A stretch of 38,506 nt of DNA from NCBI GenBank assembly GCA_949893755.1, contig CATLCV010000027.1, positions 1-38,506 on the forward strand, given 5' to 3'. Positions within the stretch are counted from its first letter, which is position 1. Every line of letters begins with the position of its first letter. The translations under genes and the position numbers were made by a program. The stretch is from an uncultured Lachnospiraceae bacterium. GTDB taxonomy: Bacteria; Bacillota; Clostridia; Lachnospirales; Lachnospiraceae. The notes beneath the pieces are model-generated. The model was not told where the DNA came from and did not search any database. It saw only the letters and a list, made by a program, of their open reading frames with translations. This document shows positions 24,865 through 32,428 of this stretch, piece after piece.

Positions 24865-26034
24865 ATGACAGTCACATATCAGGGAGAAACATATCAGACT
24901 ATTAAGTCGTTAGCAGAAGCCTATCAGGTGGATTATGCACATTTAAGGAAACTGCTGAAAGAAAAGTGGCCTGTGGAAGATGCCATGAAGATCTGTAGGG
25001 ACAGAATCCCAGGCAAGGGAAGGCTATATGAATACAAAGGAAAATACTACCGTTCACCAAAACTGCTGGCTGAAGAGAATGGGCTGCCCTGGAACTCTTT
25101 ATCGCACTTTTTAGTCCGGTGTGATTCCGTGGAAGAAGCAGTCCAAAGATGCAGGGAACAGCAGGAAAACAGAGTCATACTGTGGGGGAGGGAATATCAG
25201 AGCAGATATGAACTGGCTGAAATGTTCGGCCTGAGTTATGCCTCCATTTCCTATGGGATGAACTGTAAAAAAATGAGCCTGGAAGAGGTAGTACGGGAAC
25301 TGTTAAAAAGGGAACCCATCCAATTTGAAGGACAGACATACCAGACGATCGTAGAACTGTGTGCCAATTACCAGGTACAGCCCTGCAATGTGATGGAGCG
25401 TCTTTCCCAAGGAAAAACTTTATATGAGGCTGTCTACCAGCCTGTGAGGAATAATGGGAAAGTAAATGAGATGGAGTATGAGGGCAGGATATTCCAGAAT
25501 GCGGCAATCCTGTGCAGGGAATACTATATCTCAAAAATACTGGTAGCCGGACAGAAGCGTTACGCAGAGGGAAAATCATTTCTGGAATGTTTCCGGCTGG
25601 TTAAGCAGCTGCGGGATGAGTCCGGCTGGCCAAAAGATCAAATGTTTTCTTTCATACCACGCTGTAAGATTGAAGGAGTATTCTATAAAAAACTTTCTGA
25701 TTTCTCAAGAACCATCGGGATGACAGACGCGCCGATCACTACTTATAAATCCAAACACAACTGTTACGACCTGATCGAAACTTTACAAAAAATGCAGAAA
25801 GACCGTATCCCGGCATATAGAACGGAATACGGTCTTTTGACATATACGCAGGCATGGAAGATGCATTATTCCTATGAAGAAATCAAAGCGCTCCCCTATA
25901 TAAAGGAAGGAATTCCAAGATACCCGAAGCTGCAGGAATTTGATTTTGAAAGAGACAGCATGGATATCCTGCGCAGATGCGAAGAACTGTTTGGGAGAAA
26001 ACCGAAAAGCAGAAAAAGAGAAGCCGGGAGGTAA
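24865..26034 (+). CDS. Modular protein of about seven tandem HTH-like repeats
   Basis: A 389-residue protein not recognised as a whole. It is built from degenerate repeats of about 45-50 residues starting near residues 3, 52, 101, 149, 199, 264 and 315. Each follows the pattern Y-x-G-x-x-Y-x-T/S, a helix like LAEAYQVDY, then a second helix like LRKLLKEKW and an EEA-type end. This resembles the NUMOD1-like repeats of phage and homing-endonuclease proteins, which bind DNA with one helix-turn-helix per repeat. No nuclease domain is attached. The C-terminus is basic (KPKSRKREAGR). The ATG follows GAGGAAGGA. Being first in the element, it could bind the element's end or regulate it; that is speculation. 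Confidence 0.7.
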   Translation: MTVTYQGETYQTIKSLAEAYQVDYAHLRKLLKEKWPVEDAMKICRDRIPGKGRLYEYKGKYYRSPKLLAEENGLPWNSLSHFLVRCDSVEEAVQRCREQQENRVILWGREYQSRYELAEMFGLSYASISYGMNCKKMSLEEVVRELLKREPIQFEGQTYQTIVELCANYQVQPCNVMERLSQGKTLYEAVYQPVRNNGKVNEMEYEGRIFQNAAILCREYYISKILVAGQKRYAEGKSFLECFRLVKQLRDESGWPKDQMFSFIPRCKIEGVFYKKLSDFSRTIGMTDAPITTYKSKHNCYDLIETLQKMQKDRIPAYRTEYGLLTYTQAWKMHYSYEEIKALPYIKEGIPRYPKLQEFDFERDSMDILRRCEELFGRKPKSRKREAGR

Positions 26035-26256
26035 TCCATGCTAAAGTTATGAGAAATGCATATTTTACGACGGGATGTTAAACGGCGAAAGGATTTGTAA
26101 AAATAGAAGAGTGGTATAGTGTTATGTTTGATGCGGGCATGGAGAAGTATATTCTATGTACTAAACTGGTGCCGGATGCCGGTTTTTTTGCTGGGCAGAA
26201 AGCATGGCGGAGGGAGGCTATAGAAAAATAAAAAAAGATAAGAAAGGTGGTTTGAT
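26035..26256. other. Intergenic region with promoter-like and terminator-like repeats
   Basis: GTGGTATAGT at 26111-26120 looks like an extended -10 promoter. CGGATGCCGG followed by seven T (26173-26189) is a small terminator-like hairpin. Both are near-copies of segments upstream of the previous gene (19 of 23 and 28 of 33 bases identical), in the opposite order. A transcript of about 60 nt could run between them. Confidence 0.45.
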
Positions 26257-26976
26257 ATGGGAAAAGAGATTACAGCGATAAACAAGGATACCTTCTGGCA
26301 CTTCATTGAAGAAGCAAAGGAGCAGTGCGGGAAGGATATGGATGCAATGGTTTCCTGGCTAGAAGGACGGCTATTAAGCATGCAGCCGGAACAGGTTCTG
26401 AAGTTCCATACAGTCCTGCATGGGTATCGGGATGCGGCTTACAAATATGGGCTCTGGACCGCAGCCTCGCTTTTGATGGATGGCTGCACGGATGACCTGT
26501 TTATTGATTTCAGGGCATGGCTGATCGCCCAGGGGAAAGCGGTTTATATGGCCGCTTTAGAGAATCCGGACTCGCTTGCGGAAGTAGAGCAGTATGGGGA
26601 TTGTGAATTCGAAATGTTAAGCTATGTTGGAAATGATGCCTATACGGAACTGACCGGGCGGGACGTCTATGAGGATTATACGGCTGAAATGAGGGACCAG
26701 ATGCTGGCAGAAGTATCCGGGGAGATCAAGTACCATCCAATGATTGAATATCCGCTGGAAATACGGGATGCGGTGGCCGTGTATCCGAAGCTTGGCGGCA
26801 GGTTTGTAACAAGATATGGTATCCAGTGCTTCTTTATGGGCTCCACGTGGAATACGTCTCTGCCGGGGATGAAGGAGCTGGTAGAAAAAGGGGCGGATGA
26901 GGCGCGGAAATTTCGGAGGAAACAACAACGGAAAACCCGTGATAAGAAGAAAAAACAGGATGGGCAATCCAGATAG
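26257..26976 (+). CDS. DUF4240 domain protein
   Basis: A 239-residue cytoplasmic protein. The N-terminus has the DUF4240 layout: INKDTFWHFIEEAKEQ (about 7-22), then a long helix and LFIDFRAWLIAQGKAVYMAALENPDSLAEV (about 79-110), which is the family's most recognisable part. The function of DUF4240 is unknown; members are common beside WGR-domain proteins and in accessory DNA. The C-terminus is very basic (about residues 222-239, RRKQQRKTRDKKKKQ). The ATG follows AGAAAGGTGG. It lies about 90 bp before the acetyltransferase-like gene. Confidence 0.8.
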   Translation: MGKEITAINKDTFWHFIEEAKEQCGKDMDAMVSWLEGRLLSMQPEQVLKFHTVLHGYRDAAYKYGLWTAASLLMDGCTDDLFIDFRAWLIAQGKAVYMAALENPDSLAEVEQYGDCEFEMLSYVGNDAYTELTGRDVYEDYTAEMRDQMLAEVSGEIKYHPMIEYPLEIRDAVAVYPKLGGRFVTRYGIQCFFMGSTWNTSLPGMKELVEKGADEARKFRRKQQRKTRDKKKKQDGQSR

Positions 26977-27067
26977 CTGTGTATCGAAAGCAGGAAAATA
27001 ATTCTTGAATACAAACATAAGTTCTGCTATGATATAGTACATCAATGGAAAGTTGGGGAAGAGGAAC

Positions 27068-27622
27068 ATGAGTGAAAGGAATGTATTTGAAGAATGCCCT
27101 GTTTACCAGTCGGGACGTTTCTGCTTAAGAAAAATGAGGATGGAGGATGCGGAGGGGCTTTTCCAATGCTACAGCAACCTGGAGGCCGCAAAGTATTTTA
27201 ACGGTGACTGCTGCGGCGATGATTTTTACTATACGGATTTCAGCCGGTTTGTGAAATGCATGGAATTCTGGGAGAGCCGATACCAGGAAAAGGATTTTGT
27301 CCGTTTTACAGTCGTCCATCAAAGCACAGGGAAGATTGCGGGGATGGCGGAGGTCTGTCCCTCTTATAAATATTCGGCCGATGGTTCCTGCATGGGGATC
27401 CTGCGGCTGGATCTTCTGCCGGAATACGAGGACAGGGAAGAGATCCAGGAACTGATGGAATTGCTCCTGGCCCATGTGTATGAAGATTTCCATGTCCGTT
27501 CCGTGATCATGAAAGCGCAGGAGGACGCATGGATCCGGAGAAGTGTACTTAAGGGGCTGTATTTTGTCCCAGCCCAGGATGAGTGCAGTATTCCATTCAA
27601 AGATTATTTTATCCGATATTGA
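27068..27622 (+). CDS. GNAT-family N-acetyltransferase-like protein
   Basis: A 184-residue protein with a GNAT-like course: GRFCLRKMRMEDAEGLFQCYSN near the N-terminus, a central FTVVHQSTGKIAGMAEVCP strand pair and an LRLDLLPEYEDREEIQELMELLL segment where the acetyl-CoA loop is expected. The usual Q/RxxGxG/A loop is poorly conserved (PEYEDREE), so catalysis is uncertain. The ATG at 27068 follows GGGGAAGAGG; the in-frame TTG at 27053 overlaps this site and was rejected. TATAGT preceded by TGA at about 27030 may be its promoter. Confidence 0.6.
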   Translation: MSERNVFEECPVYQSGRFCLRKMRMEDAEGLFQCYSNLEAAKYFNGDCCGDDFYYTDFSRFVKCMEFWESRYQEKDFVRFTVVHQSTGKIAGMAEVCPSYKYSADGSCMGILRLDLLPEYEDREEIQELMELLLAHVYEDFHVRSVIMKAQEDAWIRRSVLKGLYFVPAQDECSIPFKDYFIRY

Positions 27623-27670
27623 AGCAGACCGAAATATAGAAAAGTGGATAGGGAAAAGCATGTCAAAGAC

Positions 27671-27720
27671 AGCAGATACAGTGCGGCCTTCCGGCCAGAG
27701 GAACTGTATCTGCTTTTTGT
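27671..27720 (+). terminator. Terminator after the GNAT-like gene
   Basis: AGCAGATACAGT (27671-27682) pairs perfectly with ACTGTATCTGCT (27703-27714), with an inner GGCC-TTCC-GGCC hairpin, followed by TTTTGTTTT. A second weaker hairpin (GCCAT/ATGGC with CACAG/CTGTG, 27748-27797) ending in TTTTCCTTTT lies just after it. Confidence 0.88.
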
Positions 27721-27858
27721 TTTCCATGGAATGGACCAGGCTTTTGTGCCATCTGCACAGTTCCAGAAGGGAAGGATTGGTAGGTTCTGTGAATGGCTTT
27801 TCCTTTTAGATCCTGGTATCATGTCGTACTTGAAGCAGAGAAGATTTGGAAAAGAGGA

Positions 27859-27941
27859 GGAAGGCAAAACGCGGAGCGTTTTTTAAGATGCCTTCCGACG
27901 ACATGCCGCCGAACGCAGTGAGGGGGCGATACCTTGAAGGA
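27859..27941 (+). ncRNA. Repeated structured leader element, copy 1
   Basis: Outer stem GGAAGGCA (27859-27866) with TGCCTTCC (27889-27896) encloses an inner hairpin AAACGC-GGA-GCGTTT (27867-27881) that runs into six T. It is followed by a conserved tail with ATGCCGCCGAACGCAGTGAG and GGGGGCG. It is an 83-nt direct tandem of copy 2. No start codon follows copy 1, only copy 2. Confidence 0.8.
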
Positions 27942-28026
27942 AGAAGGCAAAACGCGGAGCGTTTTTTTAGATGCCTTCTGACGACATGCCGCCGAACGCA
28001 GTGAGGGGGCAATACCTTGAAGGAGG
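27942..28026 (+). ncRNA. Repeated structured leader element, copy 2
   Basis: Same layout as copy 1. The outer stem is AGAAGGCA (27942-27949) with TGCCTTCT (27972-27979), so the terminal pair changed from G-C to A-T in step. The tail ends in the AGGAGG ribosome site of the gene at 28035. Confidence 0.8.
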
Positions 28027-28034
28027 AAAATGAA

Positions 28035-28667
28035 ATGCTGGAATGCGACAGAGATGAACAGTGGAGGGAAGTGCTGTCACTATGGGTAGACCGGAAAGTA
28101 GTCACGTATCTGAAAGAAAACCATTCCCGGTTTGAAGCAATCCTGAGTGAGCAGAGCCAACTGGCTGAAAAGTATCCTGTGATCACTCCGTTTCTGGATG
28201 GGGAAGGAGCCATGGAACTGACGGCTGAAGAACATCAGGCGGTCAAAGGATACCTGAACCTGCGGGAAGATTCAGAACTTTTGATCCGGGAATATCACTA
28301 CTATTTAGGTCAGGCCATGAATATTCCGGGGCTGGAGGAGTTTGGCATCCATCGGGATGGGAAACAGGAAGCAGGAAAAAACAGGACAAGCAAGCTTTTG
28401 GATCTTCTGGCCGGGAACCGGATTGAGGAAGCGGACCAGATGTTCCGTTCCTACAATCCGGAGTACCGGATGAGGGCGGAGATGGAATCGGAGGCACAGA
28501 AAGTGGTCAGCAACCTGCGAAAATCGGAGAAATTGAAACATGCTATTGACAACTATGTGGATGCCATCCATGGACGCTGGCTCCTGTTCACGAAACTTTT
28601 CTATCAGTATGCAGTGGAAGAAATTTTAAACTCATCAAGGGAAGCCAAAGAACAGGGGAATTCTTGA
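28035..28667 (+). CDS. Hypothetical helical protein
   Basis: A 210-residue soluble, charged and largely helical protein that I do not recognise. The N-terminus is MLECDRDEQWREVLSLW; a middle segment ELLIREYHYYLGQAMNIPG and a C-terminal stretch AIDNYVDAIHGRWLLFTKLF stand out. There are no membrane segments or signal peptide. ATG at 28035 is chosen because AGGAGG lies 8 nt upstream; an in-frame TTG at 28017 is inside the leader element. The upstream tandem leader suggests post-transcriptional or attenuation control shared with two other genes of the element. A small basic protein gene follows 17 bp later. Confidence 0.7.
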   Translation: MLECDRDEQWREVLSLWVDRKVVTYLKENHSRFEAILSEQSQLAEKYPVITPFLDGEGAMELTAEEHQAVKGYLNLREDSELLIREYHYYLGQAMNIPGLEEFGIHRDGKQEAGKNRTSKLLDLLAGNRIEEADQMFRSYNPEYRMRAEMESEAQKVVSNLRKSEKLKHAIDNYVDAIHGRWLLFTKLFYQYAVEEILNSSREAKEQGNS

Positions 28668-28684
28668 AGAAGGGAGAAAAAAAT

Positions 28685-28903
28685 ATGGCATTACAGGAAC
28701 CACTAAAGGGAACAGCCAGGATCAAACGAAACTCATGGCGCAGAGGAAACGGATCCTACAGCTCCAGGGGGGAGCTCCGCGCCGGGATTTCGAGAAACAA
28801 AAAGATACTGAACCGAAAAGTGAGGCGTAAATCTAAGGTACTTCTGCAGAATTCGGATTACAAAAAGATATGCAAATCAAGCATGATGGTAGACTTTTCC
28901 TGA
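28685..28903 (+). CDS. Small basic hypothetical protein
   Basis: A 72-residue, strongly Lys/Arg-rich protein (for example RIKRNSWRRGNGSYSSRGE and NRKVRRKSKVLL). There is no known family. The charge suggests nucleic-acid binding, but that is only inference. ATG at 28685 follows AAGGGAGA; a TTG at 28664 overlaps the previous stop and is less likely. A strong hairpin starts 6 nt after its stop. Confidence 0.55.
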   Translation: MALQEPLKGTARIKRNSWRRGNGSYSSRGELRAGISRNKKILNRKVRRKSKVLLQNSDYKKICKSSMMVDFS

Positions 28904-28908
28904 TCCGC

Positions 28909-28970
28909 AGCCCTGCATAAGCAGCACGGCCATTTTGGGGCAGCTTGCTTATGCGGGGCTTTATCATTTA
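28909..28970 (+). terminator. Terminator-like hairpin
   Basis: Bases 28909-28923 pair with 28946-28960 over 15 positions with one G-T wobble (core GCATAAGCA/TGCTTATGC). The following TTATCATTTATAG is T-rich but not a clean T-run, so termination may be partial. Confidence 0.65.
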
Positions 28971-28972
28971 TA

Positions 28973-29016
28973 GTATGCAGAAGGCCGCCAGCGGCAGCTT
29001 TTCTGCGATGGCATAC
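28973..29016 (+). promoter_or_regulatory. Nested hairpin leader before the 29033 gene
   Basis: GTATGC (28973-28978) pairs with GCATAC (29011-29016), AGAA (28979-28982) with TTCT (29001-29004), and GCCG (28984-28987) with CGGC (28992-28995) around a CCAG loop. It ends 5 nt before the CGGAGG ribosome site, so it could hide or expose it. It differs in sequence from the repeated leader of the element. Confidence 0.5.
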
Positions 29017-29032
29017 GAAACGGAGGTTGTGT

Positions 29033-29731
29033 ATGAAAGAAGAACAGTATCACGCAAAATGTCCCAGGCATATCCGGATTGCGGACGCAGCATATTTGGA
29101 CAATGATGGGAAGGGCAAGAAGGAATATGAGGCTATTGATTACCAGCCGCCATCAGAGTTTCAAATGGGAATCCTGCTGGAACAATTTCAGGCTCCCTTT
29201 GAAAAGGACTGCACCAGGTATGGGGTGGGCCTTTATTTTGCCCCGGAACAATCTCTGGATGCCTGTATGAACCACGAAGCGCCCAGGTGCCGGGGGCTTT
29301 CCCAGAGGTGGGCGGAAACCAGGAGCGCCAGCTATATGGTCACGGTGGATGAAAGGCAGGAAACTGTGAAAACAGAGGCAGACGGGATCTGGAGCCAGTA
29401 CCAGGAATTTTACAGCCATGAGGGAAACGCGCGTAAGACGGAAGCAGCGTTGATCCTCCTTGTGGTGCCGGATGATGAAACATTTGAAGGGATGAGAAGC
29501 CTGGTGTATTCGCTTTTTGAAGAGGTACATCCCGTACCGCTGAAAGAGAAACTGCCCGGGAAAGAAAAAAACGGCAAAATGGCAGGGCATATTTCCGTAC
29601 GGGGAGCCCTTCAGGAACTGCGGAAAGCAGAAACACAGGGGACAGGGCATCCCGGAGAACAAATGTTGCCGAAAGCTGCGGTGAAAAAGCAGGGGAATAA
29701 GGAACGCAAAAAGAAGGATCCGGAGCGGTAA
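29033..29731 (+). CDS. Hypothetical protein
   Basis: A 232-residue soluble protein of unknown family. The N-terminal part is CPRHIRIADAAYLDND followed by IDYQPPSEFQMGILLEQFQAPFEKDC; the middle has YGVGLYFAPEQSLDACMNH and TEAALILLVVPDDETFEGM; the C-terminal about 60 residues are basic and disordered-looking (KKQGNKERKKKDPER). No membrane segment or catalytic motif was identified. Start ATG 29033 is set by CGGAGG six bases upstream. It is convergent with the XRE gene, whose stop is 10 bp away. Confidence 0.65.
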   Translation: MKEEQYHAKCPRHIRIADAAYLDNDGKGKKEYEAIDYQPPSEFQMGILLEQFQAPFEKDCTRYGVGLYFAPEQSLDACMNHEAPRCRGLSQRWAETRSASYMVTVDERQETVKTEADGIWSQYQEFYSHEGNARKTEAALILLVVPDDETFEGMRSLVYSLFEEVHPVPLKEKLPGKEKNGKMAGHISVRGALQELRKAETQGTGHPGEQMLPKAAVKKQGNKERKKKDPER

Positions 29732-29740
29732 GTTCCGGAT

Positions 29741-30004
29741 TCATGTCTGTTCTTCCCTTTCTTTTCCATCAATGAGGTAATCATAGGACACATGGAAGAT
29801 CTGGGAAAGAGCCTGCAGCTCCAGGTCTGTGACGTACCGCTGGTTTGTTTCGATCCGAGTGATCACATTCTTATCCATATCATAGCCAGCAAGCTGGAGC
29901 AGGTAAGACAGATACCTTTGGGAATAATTGTGTTGTTTGCGGAGTTCAATTAACTGATGGCTGATGAGGTTTTTCTCACCGGTCTTTGTTCTTGGTTTTG
30001 GCAT
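29741..30004 (-). CDS. XRE-family helix-turn-helix repressor of the element
   Basis: An 87-residue protein that is essentially one XRE DNA-binding domain: LRKQHNYSQRYLSYLLQLAG, KNVITRIETNQRYVTDLELQ and the LSQIFHVSYDYLIDG ending typical of Cro/C1-type repressors. The N-terminus is basic (MPKPRTKTGEKNL). The ATG at 30002-30004 follows AGGAGGAACGATC. The frame stays open upstream to 30178, but that part is the repeated leader element. It is probably a regulator of element genes or of its own leader. Confidence 0.82.
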   Translation of the reverse strand: MPKPRTKTGEKNLISHQLIELRKQHNYSQRYLSYLLQLAGYDMDKNVITRIETNQRYVTDLELQALSQIFHVSYDYLIDGKEREEQT

Positions 30005-30010
30005 GATCGT

Positions 30011-30100
30011 TCCTCCTCGTATTGGTAGCGCCCCCTTACTGTCGTTCGAGGGCATGTTGCCGGAAGGCATGAAAAAAGTGCTACGCATTTGCCTTCTGGC
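30011..30100 (-). ncRNA. Repeated structured leader element, copy 4 (minus strand)
   Basis: On the minus strand it reads GAAGGCA, an AATGC-GTA-GCA hairpin, six T, TGCCTTC, then CATGCCCTCGAACGACAGTA, GGGGGCGCTACC and the ribosome site of the XRE gene. It is the same order as copies 1-3, and its GCCCTC/GGGGGC tail pairing is complete with one wobble. Confidence 0.75.
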
Positions 30101-30390
30101 TAGACTTGTCTCATTTTTCGCACTTCCTATAGATTTTAACTGCTGGGAAACGGAATGAAGGTTACAAAAGTGAGACAAGCGGAACAGGAGATATATTTTA
30201 TATAGAAGACAGAGAGAGGAAGATTGTAAAATAATTGGAAATCAAAGAAAAATTCCGCAAAAACATAGAAATTAAATGAATCAGAGCAGGCAGGAATTTC
30301 GCACAGGAGATATCCTGCTTTCATAACTTAGTATTGTTGCGTAAAAGTCACTGGCAGGTTTTCTTTAAATTTAGAAGGAGGTTGACAGGT
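30101..30390. other. Divergent intergenic region with inverted CTTGTCTCA motif
   Basis: CTTGTCTCA (30105-30113) recurs inverted as TGAGACAAG (30171-30179), 57 bp apart. The same GAGACAAG core appears three times in the array near 37.5 kb. A weaker hairpin AGCAGG/CCTGCT lies near 30285-30320. GAAGGAGG for the next gene is at 30374. No gene is evident here. Confidence 0.5.
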
Positions 30391-30711
30391 TTGGAAATGA
30401 GTGTGTTTGAGCTTCTGGCGATCGCACGGGAGACGGCAGGCGCGGACTATGTCAAGGGAGACCATATCTTATGTAAAAAGCGGTATGCCGAGGATACGGA
30501 ACATATGCTGGAATTTCGGATATTGAGCGGCCAGGAACCCTATGGAAAGTCAGGAGATTACTGCCGCCTGTTTTTGACGGGAGAAGCGTACCGCCAGATG
30601 CGGGAAAAGGAACGGCAGAAGAAAATACGGATCATCCGCTACGCAAGGGTCAGGGAAAACACCCTCGCATATGGGCCGGCTGCAGGGCAGCCGGCTTCCA
30701 GGGGGAAGTAA
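30391..30711 (+). CDS. Small hypothetical protein
   Basis: About 106 residues, soluble and charged. The sequence runs SVFELLAIARETAGADYVKGD, a LEFRILSGQEPYGKSGDYCRLFLTGEAYRQM core and a basic KERQKKIRIIRYARV segment. I do not recognise a family. The start is uncertain: TTG at 30391 lies 9 nt after GGAGG, and ATG at 30397 lies 15 nt after it. Codon use matches neighbouring element genes, which supports it as real. Confidence 0.55.
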   Translation: MEMSVFELLAIARETAGADYVKGDHILCKKRYAEDTEHMLEFRILSGQEPYGKSGDYCRLFLTGEAYRQMREKERQKKIRIIRYARVRENTLAYGPAAGQPASRGK

Positions 30712-30971
30712 CCCCTACCGGCTGGAAAGAAAAAGTGTTCGGAATCGCCGCTTTTCTCCCTGTCTCCAGCTCTCTCACACCGGGTATTTCATAAAAAGTG
30801 TTCGGGAACCGCAGGTGGGAGCCTGCCTGACACTGCGCTTCAAGTTCAAAAAATATTTCTGATCACATTCCACAAAGATAGGATTACAAATAAATATAGC
30901 AACAAGATGGGTAATTCCTTACTGGCTGTAAGGGATATTGACCATAAATATATTGTAGTAGAAAGGAAGTG
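30712..30971. repeat. Pre-parM region with AGTGTTCG direct repeats
   Basis: AAAAAGTGTTCGG starts at 30731 and again at 30794, about 63 bp apart, followed by AATCGCC and GAACCGC. Near-copies occur in the array at 37.5-37.66 kb. The position just before a ParM-like gene suits a partition centromere, though this is inference. There is no credible gene in the stretch. Confidence 0.5.
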
Positions 30972-31886
30972 ATGCCCATGGTAATTGGAATCGACCATGG
31001 TTTTTATGCCATCAAGGGATCCCATGTGGTGTTCCCCAGCGGGCTTACCGCTTATGATTATGAGCCGTACACCATGCAGAATGTCCTCCAGTACGAGGGA
31101 AAATATTATGTCTGCGGTACCGGACGGCAGGCGTTATTGAAGGACAAGACGGTCAATGACAATTACTATCTTCTGACCATGGCGGCGCTGGCACAGGAGA
31201 TCCGGTGCCGGAAAGCAAAGAACCAGACGGAGATCGTCCTTGCGGCAGGTCTGCCCCTGGCTGGTTTCGGGAGGGAGAAGCAGGCGTTCCGGAATTATCT
31301 GCTGCGTGACCACCAGCCGATGTGCTTCCGGTATGATGATGAAAAATACCGGTTATGGATCCGGGATGTAAAGCTGTTCCCACAAGGTTATTCCGCCATT
31401 GCCCTGCATCCGGAGTATGTGAAGGAAGAGCCTTCTGTCCTGCTTGCCGATATCGGGGGATGGACGGTAGACCTGATGCGTCTGGACAATGCGGTTCCCA
31501 ATGCGGCCACATGCCGCAGCCTGGAGCTGGGAGTCATCCGGTGCATGGACGAAGCCATGGAGCAGGTCCGCCGGAGGACAGGGCTGTCCGTAACAGATAT
31601 CCAGATCGAGCGTGTCCTAAACGGGAGCGCCTGCAGCATGGACCAGACCGCAAAAGAGATGATCCAAAGACATGGCCGGATCTACACGGAGCGGATCTTG
31701 TCCTCCATCCTGGAGGCGGGGTTTGATTTCAAAGCAATCCCTGTGGTCTTTATGGGAGGCGGCGCTTCCATCATAGAACGCCATATCAAGCCCCAGGACG
31801 GGCTGTGCCGGGCGGTATTCCTGACAGATGTCCATGCCAATGCTGCCGGGTATGAACGGATCGCTGAGCAGATGCAAAAAACATGA
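30972..31886 (+). CDS. ParM/StbA-like actin-family partition protein
   Basis: A 304-residue actin-fold ATPase. Phosphate-1 loop VIGIDHGFYAIK (near the N-terminus), phosphate-2 loop LLADIGGWTVDLM (about 157-169) and adenosine motif VFMGGGAS (about 259-266) are all present. ParM proteins form filaments that push plasmid copies apart with the help of an adaptor bound to centromere repeats. The start is one of three close candidates (GTG 30969, ATG 30972, ATG 30978) after GAAAGGAAG. It overlaps the adaptor-like gene by 4 bp. Its presence in DNA that is integrated in the chromosome suggests a plasmid-like excised stage. Confidence 0.88.
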   Translation: MPMVIGIDHGFYAIKGSHVVFPSGLTAYDYEPYTMQNVLQYEGKYYVCGTGRQALLKDKTVNDNYYLLTMAALAQEIRCRKAKNQTEIVLAAGLPLAGFGREKQAFRNYLLRDHQPMCFRYDDEKYRLWIRDVKLFPQGYSAIALHPEYVKEEPSVLLADIGGWTVDLMRLDNAVPNAATCRSLELGVIRCMDEAMEQVRRRTGLSVTDIQIERVLNGSACSMDQTAKEMIQRHGRIYTERILSSILEAGFDFKAIPVVFMGGGASIIERHIKPQDGLCRAVFLTDVHANAAGYERIAEQMQKT

Positions 31887-32182
31887 GCCGGCCGGTGTTC
31901 TCTTTCCGGCCCAATCCGGAGAACCCGGAACATCGGAAAGCATGGGAAATCCTAAAAAATGTCCCGGAAGGGCAGAAGAACCTGTTCCTTGTGCGGGCGA
32001 TCCTGCAGAAGGATCAGGCGCGGCATCTGGAAGAAATGATACGGAAAGCTGTCCGGGAAGGACTGGAGGAAGTCCGGCTGGAAAAGAAATCCATACCGGT
32101 AGAGCAGGATCCCCCGGGGGTAGAGATCCCAGAACCGGAGATACCGGATCAGATGCTGGATTTTCTGTCCCGGATAGAATAA
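31883..32182 (+). CDS. Probable ParR-like partition adaptor
   Basis: A 99-residue protein whose ATG overlaps the parM stop (ATGA), the usual arrangement for a partner. The N-terminal RPVFSFRPNPENPEHRKAWE is followed by a helical KNLFLVRAILQKDQARHLEEMIRKAVREGL region and an acidic, proline-rich tail (about 70-99). ParR proteins bind centromere repeats through a ribbon-helix-helix and contact ParM through the C-terminus. The assignment rests mainly on position and size. Confidence 0.7.
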   Translation: MSRPVFSFRPNPENPEHRKAWEILKNVPEGQKNLFLVRAILQKDQARHLEEMIRKAVREGLEEVRLEKKSIPVEQDPPGVEIPEPEIPDQMLDFLSRIE

Positions 32183-32326
32183 GGACGGGGAAGGGAGGTG
32201 GTGCCGTTTTGAGGGAAGATTAAAAAATATGCCATTGCCAGGTATGCTGCATTTCCGACCATCATATTTGTTGGGTATTGTGAATGGATATCCATGAGGG
32301 TTTCAAGTATCCTGTATATAACAGGA

Positions 32327-32422
32327 GGGAGGCAAATGCGAAGCATTTTTTAAATGCCTTCCGACGATATGCCGCCGAACCAACGGTAAGGGGGCGCTAC
32401 ATTATTTAAAAGAAAAGGAGGA
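32327..32422 (+). ncRNA. Repeated structured leader element, copy 3
   Basis: Outer stem GGGAGGCA (32327-32334) with TGCCTTCC (32355-32362) has one G-T wobble. The inner hairpin is AATGC-GAA-GCATT, where a C-G pair of copies 1-2 is replaced by T-A. Then come ATGCCGCCGAACCAACGGTA, GGGGGCGCTAC and the AAGGAGG of the RHH gene at 32429. Confidence 0.8.
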
Positions 32423-32428
32423 ACCCAC

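Noticed and set aside
30005..30178. N-terminal extension of the XRE repressor
   Set aside because: It is leader copy 4 read through; AGGAGG precedes the ATG at 30004.
32229..32297. Possible 22-codon open frame after the ParR-like gene
   Set aside because: A GAGGGAAG site precedes it, but it is too short and has no supporting similarity, so it was not listed as a gene.
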